The notes below the pieces were generated by a model, which was not told where the DNA came from, made no database searches, and saw only the letters and a list, made by a program, of their open reading frames with translations. Source: Alphaproteobacteria bacterium (GTDB lineage Bacteria > Pseudomonadota > Alphaproteobacteria > Caulobacterales > Parvularculaceae). From it: a stretch of DNA of 8,599 bases. Both the position numbers and the translations under genes were made by a program. The stretch is from the NCBI GenBank assembly GCA_030428745.1, contig JAUIEG010000090.1, positions 1 to 8,599 of the forward strand. Reading direction: 5' to 3'. Position 1 is the stretch's first letter. The number at the start of each line of letters is the position of its first letter. Positions 1-5,939 of the stretch are shown piece by piece.

Positions 1-577
1 ATTCCGACAGGCGCGTAATATAGTTTTCCGCATCTTGCAGCGTTTCCAAGCGGTGCTGGGTCAGCATCAGCCGCGGCAGGTAAAGATGCGGGCCCGACAA
101 TTGCGTCACCAGATAGGGGCTCGCCGAAGCGTAGGGCGTCGCGCCGCCGAAAGAAAACTGATTGCGCCGGGCCGCCGTCTGGTAGGCGTCGCGCAAAACG
201 TCATAGGTGACGGGCGCCGATCCGGAGAGGGTGGACCGGTCGATACTGCGAATGTCCTGCAGGAACCCCTCATTCATGGCGCGCACATCTTCGAAAGCGG
301 CGAACCCATAGCCGCCGAGCCGGGCGCGGTAGCCGTCGCCGGCGATATCCTCACCGACGCCGAGAAAACTCGCGAGCTCCGGCGATGATTTGAGGACCGC
401 CGCCGCATGGCGCGCCGCCATCGCCTCAAGCCGCTCATTGGCGGTGAGAACCGGCTCCGGCGCGGCGGCGGCCGGCGCTTGGCTTTCCGGCGCCGCCGCC
501 TTCTCGCTACAGGCGACAAGCCCCAGCATCGCGAGACCGCTCATGGCCGCCAGCACAGATTTGTTGAGATTGCGCAT
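1..577 (-). CDS. DUF885 family lipoprotein, N-terminal part (runs off left edge)
   Basis: The reading frame starts at ATG 577-575 and stays open to the left edge, giving about 192 visible residues; the C-terminal majority is missing. A strong ribosome-binding site (AGGGAGGG) lies 6 nt before the ATG. Residues 1-22 form a signal peptide with a hydrophobic core and a lipobox LVAC, so Cys23 should be lipidated. An Ala/Pro/Glu-rich linker follows. The later part (QLSGPHLYLPRLM, then AENYITRL) matches the conserved region of DUF885 proteins, a family with distant resemblance to metallopeptidases and usually around 600 residues. The HxxxE metal-binding part would lie beyond the edge, so catalysis cannot be judged. 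The likely role is an envelope-anchored hydrolase of unknown substrate. Family assignment is by recognition of motifs, fairly sure; function is not known. It lies downstream of pnp on the same strand but is separated by a terminator. Confidence 0.82.
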   Translation of the reverse strand, partial: MRNLNKSVLAAMSGLAMLGLVACSEKAAAPESQAPAAAAPEPVLTANERLEAMAARHAAAVLKSSPELASFLGVGEDIAGDGYRARLGGYGFAAFEDVRAMNEGFLQDIRSIDRSTLSGSAPVTYDVLRDAYQTAARRNQFSFGGATPYASASPYLVTQLSGPHLYLPRLMLTQHRLETLQDAENYITRLSE

Positions 578-616
578 CCCCGTCCCTCCCTGGGCTCTCG
601 TGACCCGATCAAGTGA

Positions 617-644
617 AGTCTAGCCCCGTCCGAGGCCGCGCCAA
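617..644 (-). promoter_or_regulatory. Candidate promoter for the DUF885 gene
   Basis: On the minus strand TTGGCG (644-639) and TAGACT (622-617) are separated by 16 nt and resemble -35 and -10 boxes. Transcription would begin near 610 and give a leader of about 33 nt before the ATG at 577. It lies just after the pnp terminator, where an independent promoter is expected. The match is partial (4 of 6 in the -10), so this is a prediction. Confidence 0.4.
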
Positions 645-670
645 AGGCTTGCGACTTTTATGGCGTGCGG

Positions 671-711
671 AAAAAACAAAAGCGGCGCCCGTTTGCCACA
701 GGCGCCGCTTT
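671..711 (-). terminator. Rho-independent terminator of pnp
   Basis: A perfect 11-bp inverted repeat (AAAGCGGCGCC at 679-689 and its complement at 701-711) encloses an 11-nt loop. On the minus strand the stem is followed by TTTTGTTTTTT (681-671), so it is a typical intrinsic terminator for leftward transcription from pnp, about 130 nt after the pnp stop. On the plus strand the stem is followed by only three T, so it should not act efficiently in that direction. Confidence 0.88.
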
Positions 712-839
712 CCAATAATTCACAAGAGAATTCAAGCGAGTACAGCATTGGCCGGCAAATTGAGAGGCCCAGTACTGATCAATTTTAGTGGTCGCCCCGG
801 CTTTGCGAAAAACCGGACTCCACTTTCTCGCCCGGCGCT
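712..839 (-). other. Structured 3' untranslated region of pnp
   Basis: No gene is supported between the pnp stop and the terminator. The stretch holds several further inverted repeats: GTGG/CCAC with inner CCGG/CCGG (788-823), a 7-bp stem AAATTGA/TCAATTT with a 15-nt loop (757-785), and a 5-bp stem AATTC/GAATT (717-732). These would make a multi-hairpin 3' end ahead of the terminator stem. Whether they have a function is not shown. They could protect the mRNA from exonucleases or release a small RNA, but both are inferences. Confidence 0.4.
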
Positions 840-2954
840 TTAGTCGCGCTCAATCTCCTTGCCGGTTTCCTGATCGACGACCTTCATGGAAAGGCGGACC
901 TTGCCGCGGTCATCAAAGCCCAGAAGTTTTACATAAACCTCATCGCCTTCCTTAACGACATCCGTGGTCTTTTCCGGACGGCCGTCGGAAAGCTGCGAAA
1001 TATGCACGAGCCCGTCACGGGCGCCGAAGAAATTCACAAAAGCGCCGAAGTCCATCGTTTTCACGACCTTGCCTTTGTAGATTTCATTCACTTCCGGCTC
1101 AGCGACAATGGAGTGAATCCACTTATACGCCGCGTCGATTTTCTCTTTGTCATTAGAAGCGATCTTGATCAGACCCTCATCGTCGACATTGATCTTGGCG
1201 CCGGTTTCTTCAACGATCTGGCGAATGACCTTGCCGCCGGAGCCGATGACGTCGCGGATCTTGTCTTTAGCGATCTGCATGGTCTCGATGCGCGGCGCAT
1301 AATCGCCAAGATCCTCGCGCGATGTTTCGAGCGCTTTGGACATTTCACCGAGAATGTGCATGCGCCCGTCTTTCGCCTGACCGAGCGCGACTTTCATGAT
1401 CTCCTCGGTGATGCCGGCGATCTTGATGTCCATCTGCAAGGATGTGACGCCCTGATCGGTGCCGGCGACCTTGAAGTCCATGTCGCCAAGGTGATCTTCG
1501 TCACCCAGGATGTCCGACAGAACGGCGTATTTTTCGCCCTCAAGGATAAGACCCATGGCGATGCCCGCCACCGGACGCTTGATCGGCACGCCGCCATCCA
1601 TCATCGCAAGAGAACCGCCGCAAACTGTCGCCATGGACGACGAGCCGTTGGATTCGGTAATCTCTGACACAAGGCGAATAACGTAAGGAAATTCTTCCTG
1701 GCTCGGAATAACCGCCTTCAGCGCACGCCAGGCAAGCTTGCCGTGGCCGATTTCGCGGCGGCCGGTAAAGCCCATGCGACCCACTTCGCCGACCGAGTAG
1801 GGCGGGAAGTTATAATGCAAGAGGAACTGTTCTTTGTAGGTGCCGGCCAGTGCGTCAATGAATTGCTCATCTTCGCCGGTGCCGAGCGTGGCGACGACCA
1901 ACGCCTGGGTTTCACCGCGCGTGAACAGCGACGACCCGTGCGTGCGCGGCAGAATGCCCGCCTCCGCAACAATCGGACGAACAGTCTCGGTGTCGCGGCC
2001 ATCAATGCGCTTGCCCGTGTCGAGAATGCCGTTGCGGACAATGTCGGACTCGATGGACTTGAAAGCGCCGCCGACAACCGACTTTGACGGCGCGGCGTCA
2101 TCTTCGTCATCGCAGAGCGCTTCAACCGCTTTGGATTTCGCCGCCGCGAGCGCGTCCTGACGATCCTGCTTGACCACAATTTTATAAGCCGCGCGTACAT
2201 CGTCTTCCACGAGGGCGCGCACTTTGCTTTCAACGTCGGAATTGTCCGGCGCCTTGAAGTCCCAGGGCTCTTTCGCACATTCTTCTGCGAAGTCGATGAT
2301 AAGGCCGATGGCTTCTTTCGCGGCTTTATGACCGAACGCAACCGACCCAAGCATGACCTCTTCCGAAAGCTCTTTGGCTTCCGATTCAACCATCATGACG
2401 GCGTCGTTCGTGCCGGCCATCACGAGATCGAGCGCCGTGTCCGGCATCTCGTCGATGGTCGGGTTCAGGACATACTCGCCATTGATGTAACCAACGCGGG
2501 CCGCGCCGATGGGGCCCATGAACGGCACGCCGGAAACCGTCAGCGCCGCGGAAACGGCGATCATGGCGACGACGTCGGGATCGTTTTCAAGATCGTGCGA
2601 CAGCACCTGCGCCACGACGAGAACTTCGTTCTTGAATCCTTTGGCGAACAACGGACGGACCGGCCGGTCGATCAGGCGCGAGGTCAGCGTTTCTTTTTCG
2701 GTGGGGCGCGCTTCACGTTTGAAGTATCCGCCCGGCACGCGGCCAGCCGCGTAATAGCGTTCCTGATAATGCACCGTGAGCGGAAAGAAATCGAAATTGG
2801 GGTTCGGTTCCTTCGCGGCGGTGACAGCGGCGAGCACGGTTGTGTCGCCATAAGTGGCGAGCACGGCGCCATCGGCCTGACGCGCGACGCGTCCAGTTTC
2901 GAGGGTCAGCGTGCGACCGCCCCATTCAATCGATTTTTTCGTGATATTAAACAT
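840..2954 (-). CDS. pnp: Polyribonucleotide nucleotidyltransferase (PNPase)
   Basis: This 704-residue protein is PNPase, the phosphorolytic 3'-5' exoribonuclease that degrades RNA to nucleoside diphosphates as a trimer, often in a degradosome. It has the full domain order: first RNase PH core (about 12-145), helical linker domain (about 150-235), second RNase PH core (about 315-465), KH domain (about 555-615) and S1 domain (about 623-692). Visible signatures are the active-site region LGDEDHLGD with Asp485 and Asp491 (equivalent to E. coli Asp486/Asp492), FTRGETQ at 344-350 in the phosphate-binding region, the KH loop IGSGG at 570-574, and the S1 segment MDFGAFV at 634-640. The length is normal. 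The start MFNITKK followed by EWGGR is the family start; the Shine-Dalgarno is weak (purine-rich AGAGAAGAG). It is the last gene of the rpsO-dehydrogenase-pnp run and ends before a strong terminator. Confidence 0.98.
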   Translation of the reverse strand: MFNITKKSIEWGGRTLTLETGRVARQADGAVLATYGDTTVLAAVTAAKEPNPNFDFFPLTVHYQERYYAAGRVPGGYFKREARPTEKETLTSRLIDRPVRPLFAKGFKNEVLVVAQVLSHDLENDPDVVAMIAVSAALTVSGVPFMGPIGAARVGYINGEYVLNPTIDEMPDTALDLVMAGTNDAVMMVESEAKELSEEVMLGSVAFGHKAAKEAIGLIIDFAEECAKEPWDFKAPDNSDVESKVRALVEDDVRAAYKIVVKQDRQDALAAAKSKAVEALCDDEDDAAPSKSVVGGAFKSIESDIVRNGILDTGKRIDGRDTETVRPIVAEAGILPRTHGSSLFTRGETQALVVATLGTGEDEQFIDALAGTYKEQFLLHYNFPPYSVGEVGRMGFTGRREIGHGKLAWRALKAVIPSQEEFPYVIRLVSEITESNGSSSMATVCGGSLAMMDGGVPIKRPVAGIAMGLILEGEKYAVLSDILGDEDHLGDMDFKVAGTDQGVTSLQMDIKIAGITEEIMKVALGQAKDGRMHILGEMSKALETSREDLGDYAPRIETMQIAKDKIRDVIGSGGKVIRQIVEETGAKINVDDEGLIKIASNDKEKIDAAYKWIHSIVAEPEVNEIYKGKVVKTMDFGAFVNFFGARDGLVHISQLSDGRPEKTTDVVKEGDEVYVKLLGFDDRGKVRLSMKVVDQETGKEIERD

Positions 2955-3026
2955 GTTTTCTCTTCTCTTTCGTGATGCGCCATGCGCGGATCGCAGGACG
3001 CCCTTTTTATGAAGCCGATAATGAAA

Positions 3027-3050
3027 GCGCCGCCTCTTTAAGGGCGGCGC
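3027..3050 (-). terminator. GC-rich hairpin after the dehydrogenase gene, possible terminator
   Basis: An 8-bp perfect inverted repeat (GCGCCGCC at 3027-3034, GGCGGCGC at 3043-3050) with an 8-nt loop begins 6 nt past the dehydrogenase stop. In the leftward transcript it is followed by TTTCATTATC, only a poor T-tract. It may be a weak terminator, letting part of the transcription continue into pnp, or a processing/stability hairpin at the junction. Confidence 0.5.
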
Positions 3051-3056
3051 GGGAAC

Positions 3057-3818
3057 TCACCTCGGCTGCATTCTGATGGCTCCATCGAGCCGGATTGTTT
3101 CGCCGTTCATCATCACATTGCGGCAAATCTCCACCGCAAGCGACGCATATTCCTCAGGCTTTCCGAGGCGTTTGGGGAACGGCACCATGGCGGCGAGCGC
3201 ATCCTGAACCTTCTGGTCCATCCCCGCCATCATCGGCGTCCAGAAAATGCCGGGCGCGATGGTGTTGACGCGGATGCCGATATTCATGAGATCGCGGGCG
3301 ATCGGCAGGGTCATGCCGACGACGCCGCCTTTTGAAGCGGAATAAGCCGCTTGACCGATCTGGCCGTCAAAAGCGGCGACAGACGCCGTATTGATGATCA
3401 CACCGCGTTCGCCGTCAGCCTGCGGATCATTCTTTTCCATCTCAGCGGCCACAAGGCGAATGCAGTTAAAGGTGCCGACGAGATTGATCTCGATGACGCG
3501 CTTATAATGATCGAGATTATGGACGCCGTTCTTGCCGAGAGTCTTTTCCGCCGTGCCGATGCCCGCGCAATTCACAAGGATCGAAGGGGTTCCGTGGGCT
3601 GCCACCGCTTTCGCGAGCGAATCCTGAACGCTTGCCTCATCGGCGACATTGGTCTTGCAGAAAATCCCGCCAAGCTCTTTGGCGAGGGCTTCGCCCTTTT
3701 CCTCATTGAGATCCCAGAGGGCGACTTTGACGCCTTCTTTTGAGAGGGCTTCGGCCGTCGCGGCGCCAAGGCCTGAGGCGCCGCCAGTGATGATGGCTGA
3801 GGTTCCGGAAAATTTCAT
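3057..3818 (-). CDS. Short-chain dehydrogenase/reductase, HSD10-like (3-hydroxyacyl-CoA dehydrogenase type 2)
   Basis: This is a classical SDR of 253 residues. The Rossmann dinucleotide motif TGGASGLG is at 11-18, Asp36 at the end of beta-2 indicates NAD(H) preference, NCAG is at 83-86, and the catalytic tetrad is Asn112, Ser146, Tyr159 and Lys163 (YSASK). The string IINTASVAAF, the stretch QAAYSASKGG, MTLPIARDL and the C-terminal IRLDGAIRMQP closely resemble human HSD17B10. The likely reaction is therefore NAD-dependent oxidation of 3-hydroxyacyl-CoA in fatty-acid or branched-chain breakdown, in the cytoplasm. Substrate cannot be fixed from sequence. A ribosome-binding site (AGGAGA) lies 9 nt before the ATG. 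It sits 44 nt after rpsO and about 100 nt before pnp, on the same strand, an unusual position for a metabolic enzyme. A GC-rich hairpin follows its stop. Confidence 0.92.
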   Translation of the reverse strand: MKFSGTSAIITGGASGLGAATAEALSKEGVKVALWDLNEEKGEALAKELGGIFCKTNVADEASVQDSLAKAVAAHGTPSILVNCAGIGTAEKTLGKNGVHNLDHYKRVIEINLVGTFNCIRLVAAEMEKNDPQADGERGVIINTASVAAFDGQIGQAAYSASKGGVVGMTLPIARDLMNIGIRVNTIAPGIFWTPMMAGMDQKVQDALAAMVPFPKRLGKPEEYASLAVEICRNVMMNGETIRLDGAIRMQPR

Positions 3819-3862
3819 AAGCGGGCGTCTCCTGGCCGGGCCAGATTTAAAGGGAGCGCGGA

Positions 3863-4132
3863 CTAGCGGCGCAGGCCAAGCTCTTCGATCAGCTTTTTAT
3901 AGCGGTCTTCGTCGCCGCGTTTCACATAGTCGAGCAGACGACGGCGCTGGGAAACCATTTTGAGGAGCCCGCGACGCGAATGGTTGTCTTTTTTGTGCTC
4001 TTTGAAATGCTCGGTGAGGTTCGAAATGCGCTCTGACAGGATCGCAACCTGAACCTCCGGCGAACCGGTGTCGTCTGCTTTGGTGGCGAATTTTTTGATG
4101 AGCTCGGCCTTACGGCTTGCCGTAATCGACAT
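3863..4132 (-). CDS. rpsO: 30S ribosomal protein S15
   Basis: The 89-residue product has the normal length and the four-helix pattern of S15, a primary binder of the central domain of 16S rRNA and contact to 23S rRNA. The signatures are DTGSPEVQVA at 21-30, LTEHFKEHKKDNHSRRGL at 39-56 and VSQRRRLLDY at 60-69. The ATG at 4132 is preceded 8 nt upstream by GGAG. The gene leads the leftward run rpsO, dehydrogenase, pnp. A hairpin ends one base before the ribosome-binding site and could control translation (see separate entry). Confidence 0.98.
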   Translation of the reverse strand: MSITASRKAELIKKFATKADDTGSPEVQVAILSERISNLTEHFKEHKKDNHSRRGLLKMVSQRRRLLDYVKRGDEDRYKKLIEELGLRR

Positions 4133-4145
4133 GGTCTTTTCTCCG

Positions 4146-4183
4146 CGGCGTCCCCTGAAAATGGCGGCCCCGCCGGGACGCCG
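4146..4183 (-). promoter_or_regulatory. rpsO leader hairpin abutting the ribosome-binding site
   Basis: In the rpsO mRNA leader a perfect 9-bp stem (CGGCGUCCC from 4183-4175 with GGGACGCCG from 4154-4146) encloses a smaller GGCG/CGCC stem (4174-4163) and an unpaired AUUUUCAG on the 3' side. The GGAG ribosome-binding site (4144-4141) starts one base after the outer stem. S15 is known to repress its own translation through leader structures in several phyla, and these structures differ between phyla. This element is in the right place to do so, but no binding motif is proven. Confidence 0.45.
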
Positions 4184-4209
4184 TCCAGCAGGGTCGAAAA
4201 GATGGGCGG

Positions 4210-4238
4210 CTTATGGGGGAAAAGGGGGCCGGATGCAA
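4210..4238 (-). promoter_or_regulatory. Candidate rpsO promoter
   Basis: On the minus strand TTGCAT (4238-4233) and CATAAG (4215-4210) are spaced by 17 nt, with a C-rich spacer. This gives a start near 4203 and a leader of roughly 70 nt containing the hairpin described above. The boxes are imperfect. The site lies just beyond the stop of the upstream CPBP gene, in the only gap available for an rpsO promoter. Confidence 0.4.
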
Positions 4239-4259
4239 GGCTCGATAGCTGCGAACCCC

Positions 4260-5003
4260 CTAGAAAAAGGACCCCGAAAAGTTAATCAGGTTATGCGCCA
4301 AAATGGGCAATAAAACGCTGCCCGTGCGCTCGCGGATCCAGAGAAGGCCGAAGCCGAGATAGCCGGTCACAACGATATAAATCCAGCTGATAAACGGCTT
4401 GCCGTCCTCAATCCCAACCCCATGGCCGAGGCCGAAGAGAAGGGTCATCAAAAGCCCGGCGACCGTGATCCGAGCGCGAAGAAGGCTTAGCCCGCGAGAG
4501 GGCAGGGCCGCCGCCAGAACGGCGAGAAATACTCCCCTGAAAAACGGTTCCTCATCAAGCCCCGGCATCGTCGCCTGATAGGCGAGACGCTCAGGATCCA
4601 TGGACGGGCCGTCGGCGCCGAGGAACTCCAGCCCGATGCCACTTGCCGCCAGCAAAACAGTGGCGATTAAGGCAGGAACAACGGAACCCGGGTTTTGGCG
4701 CAAAGTGAACCCGGCGCTTTCCCGGGAAACCGACTTTGTTGTCATCGCCAGAACCGCAAACACAGCCACCGTCATGGCGATCGACGCGATCTTGCCGCCC
4801 CAATTCCACTGAAGCCCTTCGAAATATTGATCGAGGGAAATCAACGCGCCGCCTTTAAAAATGGCGATCACGTAGAGGCCATAAACGGCTATCGCCGTGA
4901 GAAACCAGCTTGGCCGGAAACCGGCAAGCCCCACCGCACGAAACACCAGCGCCAGGACGATGACCGGCGCCCACCAGAGGACCAGCGTCAGTATAAGCTC
5001 CAT
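4260..5003 (-). CDS. CPBP family intramembrane metalloprotease
   Basis: This hydrophobic 247-residue protein has several predicted membrane helices and the three CPBP (CAAX protease/Abi, Rce1-like) motifs. Numbered from the ATG at 5003 these are EEPFFR at 151-156 (EExxxR), FGLGH at 190-194 (FxxxH), and HNLIN at 237-241 (HxxxN). The Glu and His residues of the active site are all present, so an active inner-membrane protease is expected; the substrate is unknown. Family members process prenylated proteins in eukaryotes and act in bacteriocin immunity or membrane-protein cleavage in bacteria. A GTG immediately precedes the ATG, but GGAGGG lies 5 nt before the ATG and only 2 nt before the GTG, which favours ATG. 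It is divergent from the DUF2975/Cro-C1 module and shares its AT-rich control region. No terminator is visible between it and rpsO. Confidence 0.9.
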   Translation of the reverse strand: MELILTLVLWWAPVIVLALVFRAVGLAGFRPSWFLTAIAVYGLYVIAIFKGGALISLDQYFEGLQWNWGGKIASIAMTVAVFAVLAMTTKSVSRESAGFTLRQNPGSVVPALIATVLLAASGIGLEFLGADGPSMDPERLAYQATMPGLDEEPFFRGVFLAVLAAALPSRGLSLLRARITVAGLLMTLLFGLGHGVGIEDGKPFISWIYIVVTGYLGFGLLWIRERTGSVLLPILAHNLINFSGSFF

Positions 5004-5064
5004 CACAGCCCTCCGCCACGCTGGGGCTTGCCAAGCCGCCTGAGGCGCGCCAATGTCAAAAACA

Positions 5065-5102
5065 GATATAAAATTATCTAATTTCGATAATTTATTATCG
5101 AA
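5065..5102. promoter_or_regulatory. Tandem palindromic operator sites, 21 bp apart
   Basis: Two 14-bp sites of the form GATA(N6)TATC lie in a short AT-rich island: GATATAAAATTATC (5065-5078) and GATAATTTATTATC (5086-5099). The second extends to a perfect 9-bp inverted repeat with a 2-bp spacer (TTCGATAAT at 5083-5091 and ATTATCGAA at 5094-5102). Their starts are exactly 21 bp apart, two helical turns, so dimers would bind on the same face. The obvious candidate ligand is the Cro/C1-type regulator encoded at 5655-5879, repressing its own DUF2975 operon and perhaps the divergent CPBP gene. GATAAT and TATTAT inside the second site each match a -10 box in 5 of 6 positions, but no convincing -35 box was found. 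A TTGACA on the minus strand (5059-5054) lacks a good -10 partner. Confidence 0.65.
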
Positions 5103-5120
5103 TATGGAAAGATTGTGGCC

Positions 5121-5642
5121 ATGTCAAGCACTCACGTCTGGCTGAAACGGACAAGCCTCGCCTTCCTCTGGCTGATTCCGCTGATCGCCTTCCTCGCCAT
5201 TGCCATGCCGGTCACCTATTGGGGATTTGGCAGCTATAATTTCTGGGATAACACACTGGTGCTCGCTGAAGCGCCGCCGCGCGAAGGGGCGCGGTTATTG
5301 GGCCTGCTCGTGGGCGTTCCTTCAACCGCCGCATGGCTTTACGCGCTATACCGGCTGCACCGGTTGTTCCGCCATTTTCATAAGGGTGAATTTGTCGACG
5401 GGCGGACCGCCCGCCATTTGCGCGCCTTCTCGCTGTTCACCATGGTCGCTGTTACCTTTGACATTATCACTTCAGGCGCGCGACGCTGGGCTATGGGCGA
5501 ACACGATGCCCCGTTCTGGACCCATATCAACATAAACACCGAGCACATGGCGCTGGTTTTTACGGCCAGCGTTTTTCTCGTTGTCTCGTTTGTGCTGATC
5601 GAAGCCGAACGCTACAAAACCGAAACCGAGCAATATCTTTAA
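5121..5642 (+). CDS. DUF2975 family membrane protein
   Basis: The 173-residue product has four predicted membrane helices at about 13-33, 57-78, 102-120 and 143-161. The segment between helices 2 and 3 (RLHRLFRHFHKGEFVDGRTARHL, 78-100) matches the conserved cytoplasmic loop of DUF2975, where an LF..F..GEF pattern precedes a run of basic residues. DUF2975 proteins are commonly encoded right next to a small Cro/C1-type regulator, as in the Bacillus subtilis yoaS/yozG pair, and this holds here. Their biochemical role is unknown. A GTG at 5115 is in frame, but GGAAAG lies 9 nt before the ATG at 5121 and only 3 nt before the GTG, so the ATG was chosen. It is expressed from the operator region just upstream and is followed 12 nt later by the regulator gene. 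Confidence 0.85.
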   Translation: MSSTHVWLKRTSLAFLWLIPLIAFLAIAMPVTYWGFGSYNFWDNTLVLAEAPPREGARLLGLLVGVPSTAAWLYALYRLHRLFRHFHKGEFVDGRTARHLRAFSLFTMVAVTFDIITSGARRWAMGEHDAPFWTHININTEHMALVFTASVFLVVSFVLIEAERYKTETEQYL

Positions 5643-5654
5643 GGCGCTTTGAGC

Positions 5655-5879
5655 ATGACGGTCGTCATCAGGCTGGATGTGATGCTAGCCTTGCGAAAAA
5701 TGAAATCGAAAGACCTCGCGACCGCCATTGGCGCCACCGAGGCGAATTTATCGAAGTTAAAATCAGGCTCCATGAAGGGCGTGAAGTTTGAAACCCTGGA
5801 CAAGATCTGTGAGGTGTTAGACTGCCAACCCGGCGACATACTCGTTCATGTTCCGAATACACAAAAGCAAGACAAATAA
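5655..5879 (+). CDS. Small Cro/C1-type (XRE) helix-turn-helix regulator, YozG-like
   Basis: This 74-residue protein is almost entirely one helix-turn-helix domain. MKSKDLATAIGATEANLSKL (16-35) forms the two DNA-contacting helices, with recognition helix near 28-36, and FETLDKICEVLDCQPGDIL (45-63) is the typical C-terminal half. The pattern LDVMLALRKM at the start, and the CQPGDIL ending, fit the HTH_26/YozG type that accompanies DUF2975 proteins. It probably binds as a dimer to the tandem operator at 5065-5102 and autoregulates. A TTG at 5649 is in frame. The ATG at 5655 was preferred because it gives the family's usual short N-terminus, although AAGG (5641-5644) lies a rather long 10 nt upstream. 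The gene begins 12 nt after the DUF2975 stop, so the two are co-transcribed. Confidence 0.9.
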   Translation: MTVVIRLDVMLALRKMKSKDLATAIGATEANLSKLKSGSMKGVKFETLDKICEVLDCQPGDILVHVPNTQKQDK

Positions 5880-5939
5880 GGTCGGTTGATCTTTAGAAAA
5901 GGAAAGTGAAAAGTGGCGCCGTTCAACTTGGAGCTTTTC

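Noticed and set aside
613..843. 76-codon plus-strand frame in the pnp-DUF885 gap
   Set aside because: It starts with GTG without a ribosome-binding site and runs through the terminator hairpin and pnp 3' region; no protein-like pattern.
1002..1667. 221-codon open frame antisense to pnp, and similar long plus-strand frames at 2328-2975 and 1743-2087
   Set aside because: They lie opposite a certain pnp gene, have no recognisable domain and an Arg/His/Asp-rich composition typical of antisense frames in GC-rich DNA.
3017..3022. Single GATAAT upstream of pnp as another binding site of the Cro/C1 regulator
   Set aside because: Only one half-site, without inverted partner at the required distance; expected by chance.
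5054..5059. TTGACA on the minus strand as the -35 box of a CPBP promoter
   Set aside because: At 16 to 18 nt the opposite box reads GGCTTG, GCTTGG or CTTGGC, none like a -10; kept only as a note in the operator entry.
4260..5879. Defence or toxin-antitoxin system made of the CPBP (Abi-like) protein and the Cro/C1 regulator
   Set aside because: The small regulator pairs with DUF2975 in known families, not with a toxin, and no toxin-like protein is present; the Abi label of the CPBP family is not evidence of phage defence.
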